Assembly: GCF_022095695.1 (NCBI RefSeq)
Contig: NZ_JAIFZM010000001.1
Coordinates: forward strand, 248,001 to 312,000
Direction of reading: 5' to 3'
Origin: Oceanobacillus jordanicus
Lineage (GTDB): Bacteria > Bacillota > Bacilli > Bacillales > Amphibacillaceae
Length of the DNA stretch: 64,000 bases
This document shows positions 35,841-44,543 of this stretch, piece after piece. Position numbers and translations under genes: made by a program. Position 1 is the stretch's first letter; each line of letters opens with the position of its first letter. The notes under the pieces are model-generated. The model did no database searches, was not told the DNA's origin, and worked only from the letters and a program-made list of their open reading frames with translations.

Positions 35841-36926
35841 ATGAGGGTAAATATAAAAATGAGTAAACAATCCATTTATGGACTGACATATGATCAATTA
35901 TCTGATTGGTTAATGGAACGGGGCCAACAACGGTTCCGAATTGACCAGGTTTGGAACTGGCTTTATAAAAAGCGTGTTGGCCAGTTTTCTGAAATGAAAA
36001 ACGTCAATAAACAGACGATTGAGCTTTTAGAAGAAAATTTTGTGCTTCACACTTTGGATGAGGAAATTAAGCAAGAATCGCAGGATGGAACAATTAAATT
36101 TCTATTTAAACTTGCGGATGGCAATTTAATCGAAACCGTGTTAATGCGCTTCAATTATGGCTTGTCTGTTTGTGTTACGACACAGGTCGGCTGTAATATC
36201 GGTTGCACCTTTTGTGCAAGCGGATTGCTAAGAAAAAACAGAGACTTAACAAGCGGAGAAATTGTTGAGCAAATCATGAACGTACAGAAGCATTTGGATG
36301 AACGTGGAGACGGGGACAGAGTTAGTCATATCGTCGTAATGGGAATCGGCGAGCCTTTTGATAACTTCACAAATCTAATGGACTTCCTATATGTCGTAAA
36401 TGATGATAGAGGATTAAATATTGGTGCACGCCATATCACTGTATCGACTAGTGGACTTGCGCATAAAATTTATGAATTTGCCGACACAGGTATTCAAGTA
36501 AATCTTGCTATCTCGATCCACGCTCCAAATAATGAGCTAAGAACGAGAATTATGAAGATAAACAAAGCATTTCCAATTGAAAAGCTGATGAAATCTGTAG
36601 ATTATTACCTGGAAAAAACAAATCGCCGTATAACCTACGAATACATCATGCTACGTGATGTTAATGACCATAAAGAAGAGGCGGAGCAGTTAGCAAAATT
36701 ACTGTACAACCATCGCCATTTAGCCTATGTTAACTTGATTCCGTACAACTCTGTTGATGAGCATAACCAATATCAGCGAAGTGAATCTGCTACCATTCAA
36801 GCATTCTTTGAGACCTTGAAAGAAAAGGGGATCAACTGTGGCGTTCGTTGGGAAAATGGCGCAGATATCGATGCAGCCTGCGGTCAGCTTCGAAGTAAGC
36901 AAATAAAGAAAACCAATGCAGTATAA
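35841..36926 (+). CDS. rlmN: 23S rRNA (adenine-C2) methyltransferase, RlmN family
   Basis: The protein has 361 residues. The radical SAM triad is Cys118, Cys122 and Cys125 (CNIGCTFC). The methyl-carrier cysteine pair of RlmN is present as Cys111 (SVCVTTQVG) and the Cys of DIDAACGQL near the end. It methylates A2503 of 23S rRNA and sometimes A37 of tRNAs. The start at 35841 has GAGGAG about ten bases upstream; upstream in-frame codons lack a signal. Unusually, the segment before DIDAACGQL reads VRWENG, where the usual RlmN has VRREMG/IRREQG. The gene stands alone here rather than beside the prpC-prkC genes, so a second copy may exist elsewhere. Confidence 0.88.
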   Translation: MRVNIKMSKQSIYGLTYDQLSDWLMERGQQRFRIDQVWNWLYKKRVGQFSEMKNVNKQTIELLEENFVLHTLDEEIKQESQDGTIKFLFKLADGNLIETVLMRFNYGLSVCVTTQVGCNIGCTFCASGLLRKNRDLTSGEIVEQIMNVQKHLDERGDGDRVSHIVVMGIGEPFDNFTNLMDFLYVVNDDRGLNIGARHITVSTSGLAHKIYEFADTGIQVNLAISIHAPNNELRTRIMKINKAFPIEKLMKSVDYYLEKTNRRITYEYIMLRDVNDHKEEAEQLAKLLYNHRHLAYVNLIPYNSVDEHNQYQRSESATIQAFFETLKEKGINCGVRWENGADIDAACGQLRSKQIKKTNAV

Positions 36927-36927
36927 G

Positions 36928-36972
36928 AAAAAACCTGAACCGGGCCTATTTAGTACCTGTTCAGGTTTTTTC
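36928..36972. terminator. Bidirectional terminator between rlmN and GGDEF gene
   Basis: AAAAAACCTGAAC (36928-36940) pairs with GTTCAGGTTTTTT (36959-36971). Confidence 0.85.
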
Positions 36973-37001
36973 GTATGATTGAGCATAAAGCGATTCACGA
37001 C

Positions 37002-38255
37002 TTATTTAAACCTAGCGGATAATGGGAGGGTCGATGTACCATTTTTTGCTGTGACCCGATTTTTCCCCGTTTCTTTTGACTGTAACAGTAGATCATCTGC
37101 GTAGACGTAGGCCCGTTTTATCTCCGTTTCAGCCCCTGTTTTATAATAATATAACCCAAACGAGGCAGTATAGTTGATGTCTAGCTGTTCTGACTTGTAT
37201 TCTGTGTGGACTGGACTGCTCTCGACATCCAGTCGTATTTTTTCCAAAAGCTCCACACATTGTTGGAATGAACGGTGCCTAAGGAAGATGGTGAACTCTT
37301 CGCCACCACTTCGGATTAAACAGTCATTTCCCTGGAGATTGTTCTGCAATGTAGTAGCATAATGCTGAATCACGTGGTCTCCTACCGCATGATTATACGT
37401 ATCATTAATTCGTTTAAACGTATCGATATCGGAAACAAGTACCCCGATACATTCACCGCTTTTATTCAATTCCTGCATGATTTTATCCATATAGGTGCGA
37501 TTATACACTCCTGTTAAGAAATCAGTATACGCCATTTGTTCAAATTGATCTCGCTCCAATTTATGCTGGATCGTTTGAGATTTCACCATGAAAGAGCGAC
37601 TGACAAGATAGTTCAAAATAAATAGGGCAATTACCATTTCCCATTGCTGTTCCATGAGAAGTAGGACGAGCAACCCATTCGAAAATGCTGTTTTTCCCAT
37701 GTCAAGCATGCTGCGGCTTCTTAAAAAGTCCCATGCTTCTTTTTTTGAGTTAATATCCCCAGTGAAGGAAAATATGGTAATTAAATATAGATCAGATAGT
37801 AAAGAGACAACGATTACAAGTAAAATTACTAATAGCCAAAACCCAAAGGGAATGGTCTGAAATGAAGGGTACAGGGCCTGAAAAAGGAAAAAGGCAATAG
37901 AGTTATTTAATGTAAATGCTCCAATATTGTAAAAGGTATGTAGAAATTCATCCGGATCAGCGGTGTTGGAGTATTTACGATTAAGGTAGACAATAAAGCG
38001 TTGAACAAATTCAAAAATGAACAGACCAAGCGGACCTGCCAACAGTCCAAAGGAAAGACCGTAAGAGATACCGTAGTCCATGTTTACTTTTCCCTTTTTA
38101 ACAACAATAGTTAGGTTGGAGTAAAGTGTAGAAAAAAGCCAATATAATAGAATTGCTTTAAAAAACAATGGTTTACTTATTATAATCTCACCATAAAATA
38201 GTGCGACAATCAGCGAAACAATGAAAATACTTATTATAAATAGTTTCAGTCGCAT
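37002..38255 (-). CDS. Membrane-bound diguanylate cyclase (GGDEF domain)
   Basis: The protein has 417 residues. The first 210 form about six membrane helices of the kind that sense a signal at the membrane. A coiled linker leads to a GGDEF domain (about 240-400). The active-site loop is GGEEF in IRSGGEEFTIFLR, a variant accepted by active cyclases, and TDFLTGVYNRTYMD is the domain start. The RxxD inhibitory site expected before GGEEF is absent (QGND), so product feedback is probably lacking. It makes c-di-GMP from two GTP. The ATG at 38255 has AAAGGAAG upstream. The gene is divergent from katE. Confidence 0.87.
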   Translation of the reverse strand: MRLKLFIISIFIVSLIVALFYGEIIISKPLFFKAILLYWLFSTLYSNLTIVVKKGKVNMDYGISYGLSFGLLAGPLGLFIFEFVQRFIVYLNRKYSNTADPDEFLHTFYNIGAFTLNNSIAFFLFQALYPSFQTIPFGFWLLVILLVIVVSLLSDLYLITIFSFTGDINSKKEAWDFLRSRSMLDMGKTAFSNGLLVLLLMEQQWEMVIALFILNYLVSRSFMVKSQTIQHKLERDQFEQMAYTDFLTGVYNRTYMDKIMQELNKSGECIGVLVSDIDTFKRINDTYNHAVGDHVIQHYATTLQNNLQGNDCLIRSGGEEFTIFLRHRSFQQCVELLEKIRLDVESSPVHTEYKSEQLDINYTASFGLYYYKTGAETEIKRAYVYADDLLLQSKETGKNRVTAKNGTSTLPLSARFK

Positions 38256-38375
38256 ACATAATCTTCCTTTCTAGAACGTAGGCATAAAATCCTACTTTCA
38301 CTTTAATTTTAGCACATTTTTTTCCAATATGTTCGAAATATTATCATAATTATTTATTAATAGGACAGCCTTGTT

Positions 38376-38401
38376 GTTTATCACAATTATCCTCCGGGTA
38401 G
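38376..38401 (+). promoter_or_regulatory. Sigma-B-type promoter of katE
   Basis: GTTTAT (38376-38381), a 14-base spacer and GGGTAG (38396-38401) match the general-stress sigma-B consensus GTTTAA-N12-15-GGGTAT. The distance to the ATG is about 60 bases. A PerR/Fur-like box, TTATCATAATTATTT, is at 38341-38355 and matches TTATAATNATTATAA with three mismatches. Confidence 0.72.
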
Positions 38402-38461
38402 AGTTTAGGGGAGAGTCTAGTTACAATACCATTTAACTAACATTTGAGGAGGCTAAGGCGC

Positions 38462-40513
38462 ATGAGTGATAAGCGTAAAGTAGATGGCAACAGTAAAAAT
38501 GAGCAACTGGAAGAATACCGAGTAGACGACAAAGGAAAAGAGCTAACTACAAATCAAGGATTAAAAGTAGCTGAAGATGAGTTCTCTCTTAAAGCAGGTG
38601 AAAGAGGTCCGACGCTAATGGAAGATTTTCATTTCCGTGAGAAGATGACACACTTTGACCATGAGCGTATTCCGGAGCGAATTGTGCATGCACGAGGCTA
38701 TGCAGCACACGGGGAATTTGAATTATATGAATCAATGAAACCTTATACAAAAGCTAAGTTCTTGCAGGAACCGGGTTCTAAGACGCCGGTCTTTGTTAGA
38801 TATTCGACTGTAGCCGGATCGAAAGGTTCTGGTGAACTGGCAAGGGATGTACGTGGATTTGCAACCAAATTTTACACAGAAGAAGGAAATTATGACCTTG
38901 TTGGCAATAACATTCCTGTATTTTTTATACAGGATGCAGTGAAGTTTCCGGACTTAATTCATGCTGTGAAACCAGAGCCGCATAACGGGATACCGCAGGC
39001 GGCATCTGCACACGATACATTTTGGGACTTCGTAGCAAACAATCAGGAAACAGCACACATGATTATGTGGCATTTATCAGATCGGGCAATCCCGAGGAGC
39101 TTCCGCATGATGGAAGGGTTCGGAGTACATACTTTCCGTTTTGTGAATGAGGAAGGAAAAGCACATTTTGTAAAGTTTCATTGGAAGCCAAAACTGGGAA
39201 TCCACTCAACCGTGTGGGACGAAGCACAAAAGATTAATGGGAAGAACCCTGACTTCCATCGTGCTGATTTATATGATGCAATTGAAAGTGGCAATTACCC
39301 AGAGTTTGAATTTGGAGTCCAAGTTATCCCTGAAGAAGAAGAGTTTTCGTTTGATTTTGATATTCTTGACCCAACAAAGATTTGGCCAGAAGAAGATGTT
39401 CCTGTAAAAATCATTGGTAAGATGACTTTAAATCGGAATGTTGACAATGTATTTGCCGAGACAGAACAGGTTGCCTTCCATCCGGGGCATGTTGTTCCAG
39501 GGATTGATTTTACCAACGATCCATTACTACAGGGGAGGTTATTCTCCTATACAGATACACAGTTAATACGTCTTGGAGGACCTAACTTCCATGAACTGCC
39601 TATTAATCGACCTGTATGTCCTTTTCATAATAATCAGCGGGATGGGTACGGCAGACACACAATTAATAAAGGCCAAGTAAGTTATCATAAAAACAGCCTA
39701 GCTGATAATACTCCTGAGACCGTAGCTCCAAAAGACGGTGGCTATGAACATTACCAAGAGAAGATGGAAGGGAGAAAGGTGAAGGCAAGGAGCAATAGTT
39801 TTAAGGATCATTTCTCACAGGCTACATTATTCTGGAATAGCATGAGTAAACCTGAAAAAGAACACATTATAGAGGCTTTTTGCTTTGAGCTTGGGAAGGT
39901 GCAAAGCAAAGATGTTCAGCAGCAAGTAGTGGATATGTTTGCAAATGTTAATCTAGATATGGCCAGAGAAATAGCGGACAATATTGGTGTAAAAGAACCG
40001 ACAGAGGGCGGATCAGAAGTGACAAAGGTTTCTCCAGCCTTAAGTCAGGAAAACAGTACAAAATCCGTGGCAACACGTAAAATCGCTGTGTTACTAGATG
40101 AGGGCTATAACGGAGAGGTGGTAAACAATATCGTGCAGCAATTGAAGAAGCAGGGGATGGAACCAGAAATCATTGCTTCGAAATTAGGGAAGTTGAAAAC
40201 AGACAAAGGTCCTCAACTTGAAGTAGATAATACCTTCCTGACAGTAGATTCTGTCCTATATGACGCCGTTTATGTAGCAGGTGGTGCCGGGCAAGACAAA
40301 ACCTTCCGGGACAAGGCTGGTTACTTCATGAAAGAGGCCTTTTCACATTTCAAGCCAATTGGTGCTACACATGAGGGAGAGGAACTGTTAAAACATCTCG
40401 ATATCTCCTCCATAGCTGCTGGTGTAATAACAGAAGATTCTACAGAGAGCTTCGTTTCCCGATTCACAGAGGCTGTAAAACAACACCGTTTCTGGGAAAG
40501 AGGTGTAGGATAA
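38462..40513 (+). CDS. katE: Large-subunit catalase (clade 2, KatE type)
   Basis: The protein has 683 residues. The distal haem histidine is in RIVHARGYAAHGEFE, the distal asparagine in DLVGNNIPVFF, and the proximal tyrosine in RLFSYTDTQLIRLGG. The extra C-terminal domain from about residue 540 (KIAVLLDEGYNGEVVNNI, then VYVAGGAGQD) has the flavodoxin/GATase1-like fold of HPII-type catalases. It decomposes H2O2 in the cytosol. The ATG at 38462 follows GAGGAGG; the upstream TTG 38444 lies before that site. The upstream sigma-B-like promoter predicts general-stress and stationary-phase expression, as for B. subtilis katE. A terminator follows. Confidence 0.93.
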   Translation: MSDKRKVDGNSKNEQLEEYRVDDKGKELTTNQGLKVAEDEFSLKAGERGPTLMEDFHFREKMTHFDHERIPERIVHARGYAAHGEFELYESMKPYTKAKFLQEPGSKTPVFVRYSTVAGSKGSGELARDVRGFATKFYTEEGNYDLVGNNIPVFFIQDAVKFPDLIHAVKPEPHNGIPQAASAHDTFWDFVANNQETAHMIMWHLSDRAIPRSFRMMEGFGVHTFRFVNEEGKAHFVKFHWKPKLGIHSTVWDEAQKINGKNPDFHRADLYDAIESGNYPEFEFGVQVIPEEEEFSFDFDILDPTKIWPEEDVPVKIIGKMTLNRNVDNVFAETEQVAFHPGHVVPGIDFTNDPLLQGRLFSYTDTQLIRLGGPNFHELPINRPVCPFHNNQRDGYGRHTINKGQVSYHKNSLADNTPETVAPKDGGYEHYQEKMEGRKVKARSNSFKDHFSQATLFWNSMSKPEKEHIIEAFCFELGKVQSKDVQQQVVDMFANVNLDMAREIADNIGVKEPTEGGSEVTKVSPALSQENSTKSVATRKIAVLLDEGYNGEVVNNIVQQLKKQGMEPEIIASKLGKLKTDKGPQLEVDNTFLTVDSVLYDAVYVAGGAGQDKTFRDKAGYFMKEAFSHFKPIGATHEGEELLKHLDISSIAAGVITEDSTESFVSRFTEAVKQHRFWERGVG

Positions 40514-40543
40514 AAACAAAATAAACTAGTGCGTTGGTAAGAT

Positions 40544-40585
40544 AAAAGATTCCAGTTATCAAATGTGATAACTGGAATCTTTTGT
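40544..40585. terminator. katE terminator
   Basis: AAAAGATTCCAGTTATCA (40544-40561) pairs with TGATAACTGGAATCTTTT (40566-40583). The stem is perfect over 18 bp and usable from both sides. Confidence 0.88.
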
Positions 40586-40638
40586 GTTGTAACATTAATA
40601 AAACTGGTTGAAATTGCGGATTTTAATATACCCTGTAC

Positions 40639-42033
40639 TTATTCTTTGTCTGTAAAGAGCGTTACGCTAGGTTCACCGCCATTCTTCTTATAGAAGCGAT
40701 AAACATAGTCGTCGGTAATAGCTTTAACTTCTTTGCTAAGGAAAAGCATTGGTATCACATTGAAGATGACCACAAAGGCAAGCATCAGATCAAGAAACTG
40801 CCAAACAAATTGCAAGCCACCAATTGCTCCAATATATATTGCCACAAGGTATACGATACGCATAGACTTCGCTGCGGTTAAACCTGATAAGAATTCGGCT
40901 TGTTTTTCTCCAAAGAATATGAGAATCCCAATCGTGGTAATAACAAAGAACAATAGGAATATAGCAACAAATATGCCACCAAATGTTGTTCCGTAGAAGT
41001 CGGAAAAGGCAACGGTAATCATGCTAGAGGCATTTGCTGACTCAACTTTTGTCCATGCACCTGTGATGAGGACAAGGATACCAGATACCGTACATATGAC
41101 GATGGTATCAATAAAGACACTAAAGACTCCCCAGAAAGCCTGTTTCGAAGGGTGATCTGTCTGTGCAGGAGCATGTGCGATAGGCCCAGTACCTAAACCA
41201 GCTTCATTGGAGTACAACCCGCGAGCGATCCCCCAGCGAATGGCCTGAGCAATTGCTGCACCGGCAAATCCTCCTGTTGCAGAGATGGGGGTAAATGCAT
41301 GGGTGAAAATTAAGCTAAACACAGTTCCTAGCTGGTCCGCATTTGCGATAATCACAATTAAAGCTAGAGTTAGATACGCCAAAACCATAAAAGGGACAAG
41401 TTTATCGGTAACGTTGGCAATCCTTTTTATGCCACCAATGATAATGACGCCAATTACAAGAAGTACTCCGATGCCTGTTGCTTGTACTGGCCAATTAAAT
41501 GCCCCCTGAAGCTGTGTAGCGATTGAGTTTGACTGCACCATAACGCTAGGAATAGCTTCAAGCATTAGAAAGACGGCAAACAGGATGGCTATCGTCTTCC
41601 AGCCTAATGCCTTGCGTATATAGTACTGCGGGCCACCTACCCACTCACCTTCTTCATTTTTCTCTCTGTATTTCATACCAAGTACAATCTCACTATACCT
41701 CGTAGCCATTCCTATTAAAGCTACCATCCACATCCAAAAAAGGGCACCCGGTCCACCGAGTGAAATGGCTACGGGAACACCAACGATGTTTGTAGCACCG
41801 GCTGTTGACGCGAGAGCAGAAGTGAATGCTTGAAAGGGAGTAATGGTTCCCTTGTGTTTGTTCTTTTTAAATACTTGTCCAATTGTCTTGCTAATGATGT
41901 GACCAAACATCCGAAATTGAAGGAACTTTAAACGGAAGGTGTACAATAACCCCGTAATGATTAAGAGAAAGGATAATACATAAGTCCAAAAGAAATCGGA
42001 TATGGTTGCGATTAAATCCTCAAATCCTGTCAT
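40639..42033 (-). CDS. Sodium:alanine/glycine symporter (AGCS family)
   Basis: The protein has 464 residues and about eleven membrane helices. It carries ISLGGPGALFWMWMVALIGM and YSNEAGLGTGPIAHAPAQTDHP (in part), the AGCS signatures. It imports alanine or glycine with Na+. In the first conserved segment the usual GTGNIxGVATAI reads GATNIVGVPVAI, a substitution close to the substrate site, so the specificity may differ from AlsT. The start at 42033 has GGAG upstream. Its promoter region abuts the GTAAACA repeat cluster of the partition locus. Confidence 0.88.
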   Translation of the reverse strand: MTGFEDLIATISDFFWTYVLSFLLIITGLLYTFRLKFLQFRMFGHIISKTIGQVFKKNKHKGTITPFQAFTSALASTAGATNIVGVPVAISLGGPGALFWMWMVALIGMATRYSEIVLGMKYREKNEEGEWVGGPQYYIRKALGWKTIAILFAVFLMLEAIPSVMVQSNSIATQLQGAFNWPVQATGIGVLLVIGVIIIGGIKRIANVTDKLVPFMVLAYLTLALIVIIANADQLGTVFSLIFTHAFTPISATGGFAGAAIAQAIRWGIARGLYSNEAGLGTGPIAHAPAQTDHPSKQAFWGVFSVFIDTIVICTVSGILVLITGAWTKVESANASSMITVAFSDFYGTTFGGIFVAIFLLFFVITTIGILIFFGEKQAEFLSGLTAAKSMRIVYLVAIYIGAIGGLQFVWQFLDLMLAFVVIFNVIPMLFLSKEVKAITDDYVYRFYKKNGGEPSVTLFTDKE

Positions 42034-42114
42034 GTTGTCATCTCCATTTTTATAATTTGTTTTTCTCCGATACCCGATCATGATAAAAGTTAGTCATTAA
42101 TTTATTAAGAAATT

Positions 42115-42241
42115 CATGTTTGCACTATTTGTAAACATGTAAACAATAATGTATACAAAAGTAAACAATAATGAAAACATATATACAAATCTGTTTACAA
42201 GCTGATATAACAACGAATGCAAAAATGCACACATGTATACA
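42115..42241. repeat. GTAAACA-type iteron cluster, candidate parC centromere
   Basis: Heptamers GTAAACA occur at 42131, 42139 and 42161, with variants GTATACA (42151), GAAAACA (42173) and ATATACA (42181). The steps are 8, 12, 10, 12 and 8 bases, so the sites average one per helical turn. Inverted copies TGTTTAC (42192-42198) and the self-complementary GTATAC at 42235-42240 follow, and CATGTTT (42115-42121) mirrors AAACATG (42133-42139). Such direct repeats directly before a parM-like gene are the expected layout of a parC site bound by the ParR-type adaptor. Binding itself is inference. Confidence 0.6.
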
Positions 42242-42315
42242 TAAAAGAATGCGAAAATAGTAGGATTGCTATTTTCCAAAAAAACTATTAACCTAGTAAT
42301 TACGGTTAATGTAAT

Positions 42316-42494
42316 AAGAAAAGCGAGATCGGCCGTTAAGCAATGGACATACTGGAGAGCTGCTGAGGAGATAAAGGAAACCCGCGGAACGAAGAGAAGC
42401 GAGGTTGACTTATTGAAGGAAGAAGATCGAAGTATGCAAATTGCTGGGCGAACGAGCTAGACAAAGAAAAGCGAGAAGCCCGTTAAGCAATGTG
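42316..42494 (+). repeat. Leader of parM-like gene with long direct repeat
   Basis: AAGAAAAGCGAGA-(3-4 bases)-CCGTTAAGCAATG occurs at 42316-42345 and again at 42464-42492, with a weaker GAAGAGAAGCGAGG copy near 42391. No gene is supported here. The segment may be an interspersed Bacillaceae repeat or a structured 5' leader. Confidence 0.5.
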
Positions 42495-42560
42495 GAATTG
42501 GTGGATTTGCTAGTCTTACTATTATATTTTCCTATCTATATAAAAAGGAGATTTTCTATT

Positions 42561-43739
42561 ATGACAAAATCAAGAATTGCAGCAGTGGATGTAGGAAATG
42601 ATGCCTTGAAAGCAAACTTTGGAAAAATGGAGAATGACGTCTATATTCCAAATGTGGTTGCACAGGACATGGAGGACCGTCCAGTTATCGGAATAGAAGA
42701 ATTGGATGAAAAAGATGTATTAGATAATTTACATATTCGTGTACACTCCCCTGCCCTAGAGGAGAACAACGTCGTTTATCGTGTTGGTAATTTAGCTACA
42801 AAAACAAATAACTCAACAGAGCTGGACATTGGAAGTAATAAATCCGAAGAGGATCAAACACTTGTAATGCTATTTGCCTCTCTAGCGTTGGATGCAGTAG
42901 AATCAGGTGCATTCAAAGCAGGCAAAAACGATGTCATAGATGCCAACTACACGCTTGGTACTGGATTACCATTGCGTGAAGTAAAAGAAGGAAAGGATGT
43001 TGGCTACAGATCCCAGCTCCTAGGTTCCGTGCATCAAATTGAATTTTTAATTACACCTAAACATCAAGGTAAAAAAGTAAACATCAAATTTGATGAAGTA
43101 AAGGTATATCCAGAAGGCTTCGCTGCCTATGTTAACCTCATCATGGATAATGATCTTAACGTTATCAACAAGGAATTAATTGATAAACAGATTCTTATTC
43201 AGGATATTGGTGGTTTATCAACAGATATTGCGGTTATCCGAAATCGTAATGTGGATGACGATAAAGCACAAGGTTTCAATCTAGGTGTATCCGAGTCATT
43301 GGAGCAAATTCGCGAAGAAATACGGATTAAGCATGGCGTAGAGCTGGACAGCCGTAGAGATGTGGTTGACATTATAACGAGAAATAATGATAGACACCAT
43401 ATTATGGTAAAGGGAAGCAGAACTAATGTGCATGATATTACAGATCACATCTTGCTCGAGCTCGCCAAGAAGGAATATAGATTCCTCCGTAATGTATGGG
43501 CAAAAAACTCTCAATCCGAGATTTGCTATTTTGTTGGAGGGGGCTCTGCTGTTCTTAAAGATTATCTAAAAGCATTAAATAACAAGCTTGATGGGTACAA
43601 TATCGAGTTCTTTGAAGATGAAAATGAAAGTATCTGGATGATGGCAAATGCTTACTACAAGCTAGTTACAGACTTTGCGAGAAAAGCAGAAAAAGAAAAA
43701 GTAAAAGAAGAGACAACTACCACAGCTAAAGCTAAGTAG
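42561..43739 (+). CDS. ParM/StbA-type actin-like segregation protein (Alp)
   Basis: The protein has 392 residues with the ASKHA fold. Phosphate-1 motif AAVDVGNDALKANFG is at about residues 7-21, phosphate-2 LIQDIGGLSTDIAVI near 213-227, and the adenosine motif YFVGGGSAVLKDYL near 320-333. These match ParM-like plasmid actins, and the Gly-Asn and Asp-Ile-Gly-Gly details differ from MreB. Such proteins form dynamic ATP-dependent filaments that push DNA apart. AAAAAGGAG lies before the ATG at 42561. The gene for a ParR-like adaptor starts 11 bases downstream and a candidate centromere lies upstream. It is likely chromosomal, because no replication or transfer genes are nearby. Confidence 0.85.
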   Translation: MTKSRIAAVDVGNDALKANFGKMENDVYIPNVVAQDMEDRPVIGIEELDEKDVLDNLHIRVHSPALEENNVVYRVGNLATKTNNSTELDIGSNKSEEDQTLVMLFASLALDAVESGAFKAGKNDVIDANYTLGTGLPLREVKEGKDVGYRSQLLGSVHQIEFLITPKHQGKKVNIKFDEVKVYPEGFAAYVNLIMDNDLNVINKELIDKQILIQDIGGLSTDIAVIRNRNVDDDKAQGFNLGVSESLEQIREEIRIKHGVELDSRRDVVDIITRNNDRHHIMVKGSRTNVHDITDHILLELAKKEYRFLRNVWAKNSQSEICYFVGGGSAVLKDYLKALNNKLDGYNIEFFEDENESIWMMANAYYKLVTDFARKAEKEKVKEETTTTAKAK

Positions 43740-43750
43740 GGTGAGTGTGC

Positions 43751-44287
43751 ATGACAAAGAAAACAATTGAAAGAGGGCAGTCGATCACATTCCGTGTGCC
43801 TTCTGATACACCTGATTATCTTTTAAAGCAGCTACAACAATTAAAGGAAACGGCGCGCAGAAACTTCTCAAGTGAAATTGCGCAATTTGTCTTGAAGGGG
43901 TTAAATGAGGATCATACAAGGGAACGGGAAACCATTACCGTTCCCCTCCCCCAAAAGCTAACAAAAGAACAAAAAAGCTGGCTCAAGCATGAACATTCGG
44001 AAGCGCTGATCGGAAGTCTTATCTATCAGTTATTAAGTGATCCAATGCGTGCTACAACCTTGCTTGCTTCACTTAACAGAGACGCTTATGATCTAGATGA
44101 AGAACCACCTACGTATGAGGCTAAGGAGCAAACGAAGAAAGAAGAGTTCCAGCTTCCGAAAAATGTGGAGTTTGACTTAGATGATGTCGATATAGATGGC
44201 TTGGAGATAGAGCCAACAGAGAGTGTGAAGCAAGAGCAAGAAGAGGAAAATCCCTTAGGTGACTTCTTTGCCAGTATGAATAAATAG
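43751..44287 (+). CDS. ParR-like DNA-binding adaptor (ribbon-helix-helix)
   Basis: The protein has 178 residues. The N-terminus looks like a ribbon-helix-helix: strand SITFRVP, then helices DYLLKQLQQLKETARR and SSEIAQFVLKGL. A second strand-helix pattern (TITVPLP, then a helix ending LIYQLLSDP) may be another RHH-like unit. From about residue 118 the chain is acidic and disordered and ends in a conserved-looking PLGDFFASMNK, comparable to the C-terminal peptide by which ParR caps ParM filaments. It follows the actin gene by 11 bases, so the two form one operon. I did not recognise a named family; the function is inferred from context and fold. Confidence 0.65.
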   Translation: MTKKTIERGQSITFRVPSDTPDYLLKQLQQLKETARRNFSSEIAQFVLKGLNEDHTRERETITVPLPQKLTKEQKSWLKHEHSEALIGSLIYQLLSDPMRATTLLASLNRDAYDLDEEPPTYEAKEQTKKEEFQLPKNVEFDLDDVDIDGLEIEPTESVKQEQEEENPLGDFFASMNK

Positions 44288-44291
44288 AAAG

Positions 44292-44333
44292 CTGTCATGA
44301 TAAGTGAGCATACTTATTATGGCAGTTTTTTTT
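44292..44333 (+). terminator. Terminator of the parM-parR-like operon
   Basis: CTGTCATGATAAGT (44292-44305) pairs with ACTTATTATGGCAG (44312-44325), followed by eight T. Confidence 0.85.
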
Positions 44334-44543
44334 GTACTCGGAAAAGAATACAATTTAGTGGCCTTACATATTAAGGACACGTAAACGTTTGCTAAAGGAA
44401 GAGCAACGTTAACCACAAATATGTTAATACATTCACTTTCGTAATGAAAAATATAAATTAAATAAGCTATCTTCGAAAACTTTTGTGAGATTTTTAAGGT
44501 ATATAGAGTAGAACGTTATCTAAAAGGAGGATTGGCGCTGTTG

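Noticed and set aside
42266-42460. 64-codon frame in the parM leader
   Set aside because: There is no ribosome-binding site, it is repeat-rich, and its composition is unlike real genes; the direct repeats suggest non-coding sequence.
42561-44287. Integrated plasmid or prophage around the parM-like genes
   Set aside because: No replication, integrase, transposase or phage genes and no attachment-site repeats are visible; flanking genes are ordinary chromosomal ones. Ancient integration cannot be excluded.
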